Positions 34,503-42,208 of a stretch of DNA of 64,000 nt are shown here, in pieces. The DNA is from Streptomyces sp. ALI-76-A (GTDB lineage: Bacteria; Actinomycetota; Actinomycetes; Streptomycetales; Streptomycetaceae). How positions within the stretch are numbered: the stretch's first letter is position 1; every line of letters starts with the position of its first letter. The stretch lies in NCBI RefSeq assembly GCF_030287445.1, contig NZ_JASVWB010000001.1:35183-99182 (forward strand). Direction: 5' to 3'. Under the pieces are notes generated by a model. It made no database searches. It saw nothing but the letters and a program-made list of their open reading frames with translations, and was not told the origin of the DNA. The translations under genes and the position numbers were made by a program.

Positions 34503-34928
34503 ATGGAGACAACTGCGTCGAAGGTTTCCCAGCTCGCCCCGGAGCAGATCGCGCGAGCCGCCGATTACGTGGAGCTGGTCTGGCGGGGCCAGGGCAGCGA
34601 GCAGGACAAGGCCGCGCTCGCCGCATTCCACTCTGACGGGTCCGAGCTCGCGCGGCTGATCGGCGAGTTCGGCGAGCTGCTGCTGGCCGACTACATCACC
34701 GCAGTGCCCGACGAACACGCCGACTGCGAGTCCGCGTACGCCCTGCGGCAGATGGTGACGGTGGCGAGCCGGTACCTCAAGCGGTGGTGCCTGGCGGGCG
34801 GTGGGGCGCAGACCGCATGGATCGCGGCGGGGTTCCTGATCGAGTGCATGCAGGAGGTCGACCAGGTCTCCCAGTTCCTCGCTGACGTCCGCGGCAACGT
34901 CTCCACCGAGTGCCCGAGCACCGCCTGA
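34503..34928 (+). CDS. plasmid-type hypothetical protein
   Basis: A 141-residue helical protein beginning METTASKVSQLAPEQIARAA, with VELVWRGQGSEQDKAALAAF, ADCESAYALRQMVTVASRYL, WIAAGFLIECMQEVDQVSQF. ATG 34503 has GAGGAAG upstream. No family was assigned. It is followed about 130 bp downstream by a protein of similar size and acidic, helical character, so the two may be functionally related plasmid genes. Confidence 0.55.
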   Translation: METTASKVSQLAPEQIARAADYVELVWRGQGSEQDKAALAAFHSDGSELARLIGEFGELLLADYITAVPDEHADCESAYALRQMVTVASRYLKRWCLAGGGAQTAWIAAGFLIECMQEVDQVSQFLADVRGNVSTECPSTA

Positions 34929-35060
34929 GCCACCGGACGGCCACGCCTCGCAAGCCACAACCGGCAAGCCGTCATCAGCCACATCCAGCCCTCCCGGGCC
35001 AGCCAACAACTTACGGAGCCGTCATGCCCAAACAAGAACACCACCGCCACCACCGAGCCG

Positions 35061-35483
35061 TTGACCCCGATGCACCCGGATGATGTCGCCGGCGCGTTCG
35101 CCTACATCCGGGCGTTGCAGGCCCGCGACATCGACACCGCCGGCGCAGTCGCCAACGACACAGGCCCGGAGCTGCGCCGGCTGCTCCTGGACGTCGCCGC
35201 GCGCATCTTCATCCCCGTCACCGCCGTGGACGACTGTGACGGTGAACCGTGCCCGCACTCCTTCCTGGCCGCGGCGCTCGGGCGACTGCTGCTGGAGGTC
35301 CTGCGCCACGGCGACGGCGCCTGCCTGGCCTTCCCGCCGGGCATCGCCCAGACCATCGTCCGCTTCACCGAGAACATCCTCACCGAGGACCACGGCGACG
35401 TCGCCGACGTACTCCGCCAGTTGGAGGCCGCAGGGATGAGGCAGGCGATGGAGGCACACCCGGCGCACCGCACCACCGCGTAG
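35061..35483 (+). CDS. plasmid-type hypothetical protein, start possibly frameshifted
   Basis: A 140-residue helical protein: MHPDDVAGAFAYIRALQARD, LRRLLLDVAARIFIPVTAVD, LLLEVLRHGDGACLAFPPGI and IVRFTENILTEDHGDVADVL. In-frame starts are only TTG 35061 or ATG 35070, neither with a good ribosome site. A well-placed GGAG-ATG lies at 35024 one base out of frame. Dropping one A from the AAA at 35030-35032 would give MPNKNTTATTEPLTPMHPDD in frame. The gene may therefore be damaged or carry a sequence error. Confidence 0.6.
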   Translation: MTPMHPDDVAGAFAYIRALQARDIDTAGAVANDTGPELRRLLLDVAARIFIPVTAVDDCDGEPCPHSFLAAALGRLLLEVLRHGDGACLAFPPGIAQTIVRFTENILTEDHGDVADVLRQLEAAGMRQAMEAHPAHRTTA

Positions 35484-35957
35484 CCGCACCCCCGGGACGG
35501 CGGTGGTGCGGTGCGGCGCGCATCGCGGGCGCACCACCGCACCACCGTGGTGCGGTCCACCGCATCGCCGCACCGCACCGCGCCACCGCGGTGCGCTCCA
35601 CCGGCATCGCCGCACCGCACCGGGCGCGCGCCGCGGCCGGGCGGGTTCCTCTATCACAGGCCCCCTTGACCACGGCCTGATCGCCAGCCGGAACGGGCTG
35701 TGTCAAGGGGAATCGTCCTCGGTAGCAGACCTGGACAAGGGGGTGGAGCGGAGCTGGTCAAGGGGTCGCGCGCCTCCGGCCGCACCTGGTCAAGGGGTCG
35801 GCCGGCGGTGAGCGCACCGGTGCGGTGCGGGGCATCGCGTGCGGCGCACCGGGCGCGCGCGAGAGTGCCGGGCATCGCCGGGCGCGGTGCACCGGGTGCG
35901 GTGGCCGACATCGCGATGCGTACCACGGTGGCGTCCATCGTCATCCGGCGCACCGGA
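35484..35957. repeat. repeat-rich non-coding region, candidate replication or control region
   Basis: No gene is seen. Repeated words include TCAAGGGG (35703, 35758, 35790, a variant at 35735 and one inverted copy near 35662). GCATCGC followed by CGCACCGCACCGGGCGCGCG-like strings occurs at about 35565, 35605, 35832 and 35872. Many interleaved CACCGC/GCGGTG inverted words also occur. The density of direct and inverted repeats between a plus-strand gene and the minus-strand relaxase operon is typical of plasmid origins or incompatibility regions. Confidence 0.55.
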
Positions 35958-36073
35958 GTGGAGTCCACTCGGTGGAGCCCACTGAGTGGAGTCCATCGGG
36001 TGGAGTCCACCCGATGTCGTGCATCGCCACTGGATGCTGAACACCGTGGGCTCCACTCGGTGGACGATGCCCG
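35958..36073. repeat. 14-bp tandem iterons (array 2)
   Basis: Contiguous units GTGGAGTCCACTCG (35958), GTGGAGCCCACTGA (35972), GTGGAGTCCATCGG (35986) and GTGGAGTCCACCCG (36000), then GTGGGCTCCACTCG (36046) followed by GTGGACGATG. The units share the near-palindrome GTGGA-N-TCCAC with array 1 at 7829-7897, and both are preceded by the 20-base leader GTGGCGTCCATCGTCATCCG. The array ends at the 3' end of the relaxase operon. A candidate iteron or operator array. Confidence 0.8.
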
Positions 36074-36079
36074 GCATCG

Positions 36080-36427
36080 TCACCACAGCCAGGCACTGGA
36101 GTGCCGCACCCGGGACAGGGCGCGGGCATCACGGCGCGCGGCCGCGTTGCCGATCCGGCTCTGCCGGGAGCGGGGCCGACGCGACTGCGCGGCGGCGAGC
36201 CGGCGCTTCCCGGCTTCCTGGAGCCGCTTCCGCTGCTTGCGCAGCTCCCTCTTCTTGTCCGCCTTCGACTTCGGCTTCCGGGGCCGCTTCCAGATCGGCT
36301 GCCACCCCAGGGGCTCATCGGGCTCGGGCTCCTGGTCCTCTTCGAGCGCGGCGGCCATCTCCGCGCGGGCCGCGTGGGCGCGGGCGAGGGCTTCTTCGGG
36401 GTTGGGCTGTTCTTCCGGGGTGCTCAC
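36080..36427 (-). CDS. small basic plasmid protein downstream of the relaxase
   Basis: A 115-residue protein. The N-terminus is acidic and helical (EEQPNPEEALARAHAARAEM, AAALEEDQEPEPDEPLGW). The C-terminus is strongly basic (KPKSKADKKRELRKQRKRLQ and on to SRRPRSRQSRIG), suggesting nucleic-acid binding. GTG 36427 overlaps the relaxase stop by four bases (GTGA) behind GGAGGAG, so it is translationally coupled to the relaxase and may be a mobilisation accessory factor. No family was recognised. Confidence 0.65.
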   Translation of the reverse strand: MSTPEEQPNPEEALARAHAARAEMAAALEEDQEPEPDEPLGWQPIWKRPRKPKSKADKKRELRKQRKRLQEAGKRRLAAAQSRRPRSRQSRIGNAAARRDARALSRVRHSSAWLW

Positions 36428-38250
36428 GTGACTCCTCCTGGACTCCGGCCCGGCGTGTGCTGAATGCCGGGCTGCTGGGTGTGCGGCGGCGGGGCCGTCG
36501 CCGGGACGGGCTGCGGGCGGGGGCCGTGGGCGGCCTCGCGCGCCCGCCGGCTGTCCTGGAGCGAGGCGGCCACCTGCGCCGCGGCGGCTTCCAAGGTCTG
36601 ACGCGTCTGTTCCACCGTGACCACGCCGGTCTCCGGCTCCAGGAGGCGGCCGTCCTTCGGACCGGTGCGGAACGGCCGCGGGTGCGACCTCGAGGCGGCG
36701 GGCACCGTGACGGCGTACGGCCGGGGGCGGGAGCCCAGGCGCTCCGCACGACGCGCGGCGCGGACCCTGGCGGCCAAGGCGCCGGCGGCGAGACGGGCCC
36801 GCTCGTACGGGGTAGCGGTGCGCCTGCGGGTCAACGGGCGCACCACGGCCTGGTCCTCGGTGTCGCTCGGGTACAGGGCGCGCAGGTCGGCGGTCATCTT
36901 CAGGCCGCGCCCGACGGGGCGGGTGTAGTCGTCGACGACGGTCTGCACGATCTGTTCGTCCAGGCCGGGCTGGTGGGGTCGGCCGCGTAGGGCGTAGGCG
37001 AGGTGGCGGCGGGCTTCGGCGAGTAGGTGGTGGCGTTTGAACGCTCCGCGCATCACGTACACCACGGCGACGACGTCGACGGCCGCCAGCGCTATGTCGA
37101 CCACCGGCCGCACCCGCGCCCACACCACCGCGGCCGCCGCCCGCGCGCGCTCCGCCAGTCGGTCGACGGCGTCCGCGCCATACGCCCGGATCGCTGAGTC
37201 GCGCCATTGCTTGCGCAGCTCGGTCAGCGACAGCAGCTCCGTGCGCTTGGGCGGACGCGTCTGGTCGGCGGCCTGGCAGGCCAGCGCGTAGGCGGCCCGC
37301 TCCCCCGGCGCGTGCCCCTGCTTCTCTTCGTACTTGGCCGTGAGGATGGGCAGCGCGTCCTCGATCTGCTGGCGGCGGGTCGACTGCCAGCCGATGAGCC
37401 GCTGATCGATCCCGGCGATCTCCATGACAGGCCGGCGGCCGGGCGTCACCTCGCGCGGCTCCCACGCCCACCCGAGCCGCGCCGACACCTCCTCCATGAA
37501 GTACAGGAGGTAGAGGGTGTCCGCGGCGACTATGTGCGTCATCAGCGAGTCCGCCGAAAGGTTGCCCCACGTGCCCTTGTCGTCCGGCCGCCGGGCGCGG
37601 ATCGACACCACCGCGTGATCGTGGAGGAGTGGCTTCGACTCGGCAGCTCTGGACTCGTAGTGCCGGAACACCGCGACGATCAGCCCGTCCCTGACCGGCT
37701 TGCGGATCTTGCCGCCGCTCTTCCAGCGGATCTCCGCGACCGAGTCCTCAATCCACGCCAGCGTCTTGTCTCGGGCGATGTCCTGGCACAGCTCCAGCAC
37801 CAGCCGGGTGTCGTCATCTCCGAGCGCCCACGCGATGTGTGCCGTCGACGGAGGCCGGAACACCAGGTCCATGGCCAGCCAGGGGGTGCGCTCCTTGGCC
37901 TTGTCGGTCTTGGGCGACTGGTTGTGCTCGATGGGCCTGCCCAGCACGGTCGCCCGCCGCGCCTGCGCCGGGCTCTTGCCCTCCGCCAGGAGCTCACGCT
38001 CGATCCGGTCGGCGTCCGGGTGCCGGCCCTCCCCCAGGAGCAGTTCGGCCTGCCGCTCGGTCACCACGTCCCCGGCCGTGAGGCCGACCGCGGCCAGGCC
38101 CCGGCCCTTCCACACGCCAGGCGGGACACCGGCTCCGTCCTGGGCGGCGCGCAGCGGCGTGCCTGCGGGGCGGTGGCCGTCGCCGACCATCACGCCGCGG
38201 AAGAGATAGCGCCACCCGTTCCCCGGGCGAACCTCCGACATGCTGATCAT
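36424..38250 (-). CDS. MobF/TrwC-type conjugative relaxase, without a helicase domain
   Basis: A 608-residue protein. The relaxase domain spans about residues 1-330: GRPIEHNQSPKTDKAKERTP, WLAMDLVFRPPSTAHIAWAL, the metal-binding His motif KPLLHDHAVVSIRARRPD, GTWGNLSADSLMTHIVAADT and RLGWAWEPREV. These match the TrwC fold. TrwC proteins nick oriT through a Tyr and stay attached to the transferred strand. The catalytic Tyr expected near the N-terminus may be WRYLFRG (residue 14). The C-terminal half (Arg-rich, helical) lacks helicase motifs, so this is a short MobF. ATG 38250 or 38241. Confidence 0.8.
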   Translation of the reverse strand: MISMSEVRPGNGWRYLFRGVMVGDGHRPAGTPLRAAQDGAGVPPGVWKGRGLAAVGLTAGDVVTERQAELLLGEGRHPDADRIERELLAEGKSPAQARRATVLGRPIEHNQSPKTDKAKERTPWLAMDLVFRPPSTAHIAWALGDDDTRLVLELCQDIARDKTLAWIEDSVAEIRWKSGGKIRKPVRDGLIVAVFRHYESRAAESKPLLHDHAVVSIRARRPDDKGTWGNLSADSLMTHIVAADTLYLLYFMEEVSARLGWAWEPREVTPGRRPVMEIAGIDQRLIGWQSTRRQQIEDALPILTAKYEEKQGHAPGERAAYALACQAADQTRPPKRTELLSLTELRKQWRDSAIRAYGADAVDRLAERARAAAAVVWARVRPVVDIALAAVDVVAVVYVMRGAFKRHHLLAEARRHLAYALRGRPHQPGLDEQIVQTVVDDYTRPVGRGLKMTADLRALYPSDTEDQAVVRPLTRRRTATPYERARLAAGALAARVRAARRAERLGSRPRPYAVTVPAASRSHPRPFRTGPKDGRLLEPETGVVTVEQTRQTLEAAAAQVAASLQDSRRAREAAHGPRPQPVPATAPPPHTQQPGIQHTPGRSPGGVT

Positions 38251-38706
38251 CGCCCCATGGAACCCCGGCGTTGACCTGCGAATAAGCGCGATCCGGGGCC
38301 CTTCCCGCCGGGCGGGAGGCCATCACCAAGTCTTTACCGTGGCGCCCGCCAGGCGGGCTGCCGCGATAGCCCGAGACGGTAAGCCGTCGACGTGTGCACG
38401 CTCCCGCCCATGCATACGACCAGAACCGGAATTGCCTGCCCTCTTTGCCTCATGCTCACTACGGAGTTGGTGTACCAGGTCCTCAGCGCCCAGTCGCCCT
38501 ACCCCAGCGAGCGTCAAGGACTGCGGATGCCTCGCCGGTTGCCACCGGGTCCATCCCGAGCGGTGGAAGGAGGCGATGCCGCTGCTGCCCGGCGACGACG
38601 TCTGACAACGTCGTGCGAATGCTGCGCCCGCTCCTACATCCGCCACAGCCTGACCTGCCGGGACGTCCAGTGGTCGTACTACGGATCGAGTTCAGGTCTT
38701 CTGCCG
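38251..38706. other. non-coding region upstream of the relaxase, candidate oriT
   Basis: Contains the palindromes CCCGCC-G-GGCGGG (38304-38316) and GCCCGCC-A-GGCGGGC (38344-38358). The latter is enclosed by the inverted pair TTACCGT (38334-38340) and ACGGTAA (38376-38382). Its position directly upstream of the relaxase gene is where oriT usually lies. No gene was recognised from 38383 to 38706. Confidence 0.5.
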
Positions 38707-39510
38707 TCATGCTCTCTGGATGGTGTTGGCGGCGTCCGACCGGGGTGGGGTGCGCTCCCTGTCGCATGGGCCGCGGCGGGTGGGGGCCGTGCGGCTGCGG
38801 AGCGGGTCTGCTGTGGTGAGCAGCGCGTTGATGCGGTGGGCGAATCCGGGACCGGGCAGGGGCAGTTCGGTGTCGGGCTCGCTGAGGTAGCCGGCGGTGA
38901 CCGCGCCGGGGATGTAGGCCATGAGGTTGGTGACCGCGGTGGACTGAGAGCGGACGCTCTGCTTGGACAGGTGGCGCAGGATTCTCAGGATGGTCGTGGT
39001 GGAGGTGCTGTTGATGCCGTGGTTGGCCGGGTGCCAGTCCCGGGTGCAGTGGGCGTCGGGTTCTTTGTCGGGGGTGGTGCTCTCGGGTGAGGCCTGGACG
39101 TCGTCTGTCTGGCGGTGCCACCAGTCGGCGGTGTCTTCCTCGCCCAGGGACAGGTGATGCAGGTAGAGGCAGTAGGCGGCGGCGGCCTGCCCGGCGCCGG
39201 CGGCGTACTGCCACCAGAAGCGTGCGCCTTCGTCGGTGTCGGTGAGCTGCAGGACGCAGGCGAGAACGAGGGCGCTGCGGGGTTCGGGGACCTGGTCGGT
39301 GACGAAGTCGGCGATCTGCGTGGGTGGGGTGTGGGTGACGAGGGTTTCGCACAGGGTGCGCAGGTCCTCGGCCGCGCCGTTGGGTGTGCTGGTCTGTGCG
39401 GGGTCGCCGGGTGGGGGCGTGCTGGTGGCGGGCGGGGGGATGATGTCGCGGGGCATGGTGCGCTCACGGACTAGGAGAGCTCTTGAGAGGAGTTCTTCGA
39501 TGCGGGTCAC
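38707..39510 (-). CDS. third gene of the XRE-sigma operon, unknown helical protein
   Basis: A 267-residue protein starting GTG 39510 (VTRIEELLSRALLVRERTMP), overlapping the preceding stop by four bases. The middle, DEGARFWWQYAAGAGQAAAA then YCLYLHHLSLGEEDTADWWH, resembles the repeat-like helical segment that follows sigma-like regulators in Streptomyces and may be TPR-like. The C-terminal third contains TTILRILRHLSKQSVRSQST and PGAVTAGYLSEPDTELPLPG. Its role is unknown. Its obligate overlap with the regulator suggests that they act together. Confidence 0.65.
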   Translation of the reverse strand: MTRIEELLSRALLVRERTMPRDIIPPPATSTPPPGDPAQTSTPNGAAEDLRTLCETLVTHTPPTQIADFVTDQVPEPRSALVLACVLQLTDTDEGARFWWQYAAGAGQAAAAYCLYLHHLSLGEEDTADWWHRQTDDVQASPESTTPDKEPDAHCTRDWHPANHGINSTSTTTILRILRHLSKQSVRSQSTAVTNLMAYIPGAVTAGYLSEPDTELPLPGPGFAHRINALLTTADPLRSRTAPTRRGPCDRERTPPRSDAANTIQRA

Positions 39511-40412
39511 GGGGTGTTCCCTTCGGACGGCGGCGGGCAGATGACGCTTTCCAGGAAGCGGGTGGCGTGGCGCTCGTTGGAGCGGACGGCGGCCAGCGAG
39601 GCACCGAGGAGGGCGGAGACGTGCTCCGGGGAGAAGCCGCAGAGGCGGCGCAGCACCATGACGTCGAGCTGGTGGGCGGGCAGGCGGCTCATGGCCGTGA
39701 ACAGTTCCAGGCTCTCGGTGAGCTGGTTCATGCAGTCGGCCGGGTTGGTGAGGGACTGCAGGGCGACCGTGTCGAAGGCGGCCCGGCTCAGCTCGGGCCG
39801 GCCGTCCAGGTGGGGGGTTCGGGTCATGACGGTGGCGCGCAGGACGTTCCAGGCGAAGCGGCGGGTGTCGTGGCTGGCGAGGGCGTCGTTCCAGGACAGC
39901 CAGAGGATGTCGAAGGTGTCGGACACGGCGGTGTCGCGCTGGTCGTCGCCGAGGAAGACCTGGGCGTAGAGGAGGTAGTCGCCCTCCACCATTTCGCGGA
40001 AGGCTTGGTGGTCCAAGGGGGCAGGGGTGTCGTCGGTGGTCGTCAGGGTGGTGCCCTGGGTGCAGCGTTCGACCCACTCGCTGCTCTTGTGGGCTTCGAA
40101 GGCGGCCTGGCGCCACAGCCGGTACAGGGGCCAGCTGGGCATGTCCAGTTCGATGGCCAGCAGCAGGACGATTTCCCAGCGTGGGTAGAGGCCGACGCCG
40201 CGCAGCAGTTCGGAGATCTTGGACTTGGCGAAGGTGACCCGGGTGCTGAGCTCGCTGAGGGTCAGTCCGCTGGCGAGGTAGGCGCCTCGCACTGGCTCCA
40301 GCCAGGAGCGGTGCGCGCTGCCGACGGTGGCCGCGATCGGTCCGAGCTTGCGGCCGCGACGTGCGGCGACGGATCTGTCTGGGGGCGACGGTGGCTCCGG
40401 AGGTGTCGTCAC
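39507..40412 (-). CDS. XRE-HTH protein fused to ECF sigma-factor-like regions
   Basis: A 301-residue protein. Residues about 30-85 form a Cro/CI-type HTH (WLEPVRGAYLASGLTLSELS, TRVTFAKSKISELLRG). Residues about 130-200 resemble sigma-70 region 2 (FREMVEGDYLLYAQVFLGDD, VSDTFDILWLSWNDALASHD). Residues about 240-295 resemble region 4 (AMSRLPAHQLDVMVLRRLCG, FSPEHVSALLGASLAAVRSN). GTG 40412 overlaps the upstream stop by four bases. It could be a specialised sigma factor with an attached operator- or ligand-reading HTH, or a DNA-binding regulator that has lost core binding. Confidence 0.72.
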   Translation of the reverse strand: MTTPPEPPSPPDRSVAARRGRKLGPIAATVGSAHRSWLEPVRGAYLASGLTLSELSTRVTFAKSKISELLRGVGLYPRWEIVLLLAIELDMPSWPLYRLWRQAAFEAHKSSEWVERCTQGTTLTTTDDTPAPLDHQAFREMVEGDYLLYAQVFLGDDQRDTAVSDTFDILWLSWNDALASHDTRRFAWNVLRATVMTRTPHLDGRPELSRAAFDTVALQSLTNPADCMNQLTESLELFTAMSRLPAHQLDVMVLRRLCGFSPEHVSALLGASLAAVRSNERHATRFLESVICPPPSEGNTP

Positions 40413-40627
40413 GGGGCGTCGTCCTCCTTGTCCGCGATCGCATCCAGGCCGGTACGGTCGCCGGGTGCGGGGTGAGGGCGGACAATGTGGACGATCTGCT
40501 GCACGGTCAGGGCAAGGGCCGGCGCGAGCGCGGCCACAGCGGCCGTCTGGCCGGTGGCCACCATCACCCCGCTCCAGGCGAACACCGTCGCCGTGACCGA
40601 GATGACCACTATCGGTCGGGTCTTCAT
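40409..40627 (-). CDS. small membrane protein, first gene of the XRE-sigma operon
   Basis: A 72-residue protein with two hydrophobic segments (residues 5-24, IVVISVTATVFAWSGVMVAT; 28-47, AAVAALAPALALTVQQIVHI) and a polar tail. ATG 40627 starts MKTRP. Its stop overlaps the GTG of the XRE-sigma gene (GTGA). The position suggests it may anchor or sense for the regulator, but this is inferred from linkage only. Confidence 0.65.
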   Translation of the reverse strand: MKTRPIVVISVTATVFAWSGVMVATGQTAAVAALAPALALTVQQIVHIVRPHPAPGDRTGLDAIADKEDDAP

Positions 40628-41191
40628 GACTACCGCCTATCTCTGGGGAGGTCGGCCTTCTTAAAGACCGGCGGCCCATCCGGAAGGACCACCGGATCCC
40701 CGGAGCAGGCGGGTGCCAGGCCGCTCTGCCGGGGAGGGCAACCAGCATGGCCAGAGCGGTAGTTACTACGCCACGTGATCAAGGAATCACGGAACAATGA
40801 CGATCGCCGAGCGGCGTGCGAGGGGCGAACGGCCCGGGAAGCAAGTCGGCGCGCTGAAGGGTGGAAGTTCCCGATTCTCCTTGCAATTGCACGCCGAAAA
40901 CGGGTCAATGGAACAAGACGCCGTTGGGTGTCGGCCTTCCATCCGGAAGGGCCCGCCCCTGTGCCGAAAATTGGGGGACGCGGGCATCACCGCTCTCGCC
41001 TGGCCGGAGTTGGAGGCCAGGCGAGAGCGGACCGTCCCTGCGGGACACGAAGACCGTAAACCACGGCACTGACATCCCGAACAGCCTCGCCCTCGTACCA
41101 GCCATCCCCGTGTTCGTCAGGCTGAGGCCGCGCGAAACCATGTGCCGGTCGTGAAGAAGCCGATGTCAGAGGTGGTCTGTACCCTCGCGCG
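40628..41191. other. divergent intergenic region between the XRE-sigma operon and the Mrr-like pair
   Basis: No gene was recognised. It should hold promoters for both directions. A perfect 14-bp hairpin at 40992-41028 stands about 160 bp upstream of the first Mrr-like gene. The stretch 40860-40900 is less GC-rich than the surroundings. Confidence 0.45.
40992..41028. terminator. hairpin, possible terminator or attenuator
   Basis: GCTCTCGCCTGGCC (40992-41005) pairs perfectly with GGCCAGGCGAGAGC (41015-41028), leaving a nine-base loop. There is no coding gene immediately upstream, so it may insulate the two divergent operons. Confidence 0.55.
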
Positions 41192-42208
41192 GTGATCATT
41201 GACAGAGCTGCGGGAGTTACGCCTACCCGCTTCGTTGACCGAGGTCTTCGTCAGGAAATCGGCGGGCTCATAGGGAAGGCCACCCGTGATGACATGCTGC
41301 GCGCCTTCTTGTGGGTGAGCGAGTGCCAGATCGCCCAGGAGATCTGTAAGGGGTGGGAGGAGCACCTCTGCGGCCTCGACCGTGAGTTGCGGGACGCTGA
41401 CCAACGGCAGGCCGCCACTGGCCGCCCCCATGCGTGGATGGCAGATTCCCGTGACGAGATCACCAAGGACTGCCATCGGGCAAGTTCATCGCTGGCGACT
41501 GAGCTCAAAGCCGAGAGTGCTGAAGCCCGGCAGGACCATCGTGAATGCACCCGGATGCTCTACCGGCTGACCGCCCAGCTTGGGCAGGCGTCGCCGAAAC
41601 GCGTGCCACTCACTGATTCGTCTGGCACGCCCCTGCTGGACTCGCTTGCCCCCCTTCGACAGCAACTGGTAGCGGCCACGGAGCGGATGAGGGCGCTGCT
41701 GGCTCGAGACCGTGAAGAGCTGCACGACCTCGCTGTCCAGGAAAGCCATCGGCGGCAGAGCGCCAGCAGTAGCTCGTCTGTGTCTTTGAATGCCATCGAC
41801 TCCATGTCGACCTCAAGGTTCATCAACCTCGTTGAGAAGCTGCTGCAGCGTGACGGGTTCCAGACTGCGCGCCTCGATTCTGCTGGCGCGGAGCTGCTCG
41901 TATCAGCTACCTGTCCAAGGGGGCACTCCTTCCTCGTCAGCCCTCACCGTGTGCGAGGTCCGCATGGGTGGAAGCCGGAGCCGGCAGAGGACGTCAGTAC
42001 ACCGAGTCTGCACGCTGCGCGCCTTGTAGCCGAACACTGTGAGCCTGACGTCTTCGTCGTCGTCACCAACGGCGGCGTCTCCGCGCCGGCCCGCCGTTAC
42101 GCCAAGGAACACGACATGTGCCTGCTGAGTCGCCGCGACCTGCGGCGGTGGGCTGAATGGGAGGAACCGATGGAGTGCGTCGAAGAGCACGAGCAGGGCG
42201 CTGCGTGA
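41192..42208 (+). CDS. Mrr-like restriction-endonuclease-fold protein with degenerate active site
   Basis: A 338-residue protein. The N-terminal 200 residues are helical (DDMLRAFLWVSECQIAQEIC, LLARDREELHDLAVQESH). The C-terminal Mrr-type domain begins MSTSRFINLVEKLLQRDGFQ. Where its neighbour has GADVIA and FQCK, this one has GAELLVSA and FLVSPHRV, so the D-x(n)-QxK catalytic core is lost. The end, EPDVFVVVTNGGVSAPARRY and DMCLLSRRDLRRWAEWE, matches the Mrr fold. GTG 41192. The next gene starts within its stop (TGATG). It is probably a regulatory or DNA-recognition partner of the intact nuclease. Confidence 0.7.
   Translation: MIIDRAAGVTPTRFVDRGLRQEIGGLIGKATRDDMLRAFLWVSECQIAQEICKGWEEHLCGLDRELRDADQRQAATGRPHAWMADSRDEITKDCHRASSSLATELKAESAEARQDHRECTRMLYRLTAQLGQASPKRVPLTDSSGTPLLDSLAPLRQQLVAATERMRALLARDREELHDLAVQESHRRQSASSSSSVSLNAIDSMSTSRFINLVEKLLQRDGFQTARLDSAGAELLVSATCPRGHSFLVSPHRVRGPHGWKPEPAEDVSTPSLHAARLVAEHCEPDVFVVVTNGGVSAPARRYAKEHDMCLLSRRDLRRWAEWEEPMECVEEHEQGAA

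Noticed and set aside
36080..37570. 496-codon minus-strand frame spanning the relaxase 3' half
   Set aside because: Only its last 115 codons (from GTG 36427) look like a gene; the rest is a shadow of the relaxase in another frame.
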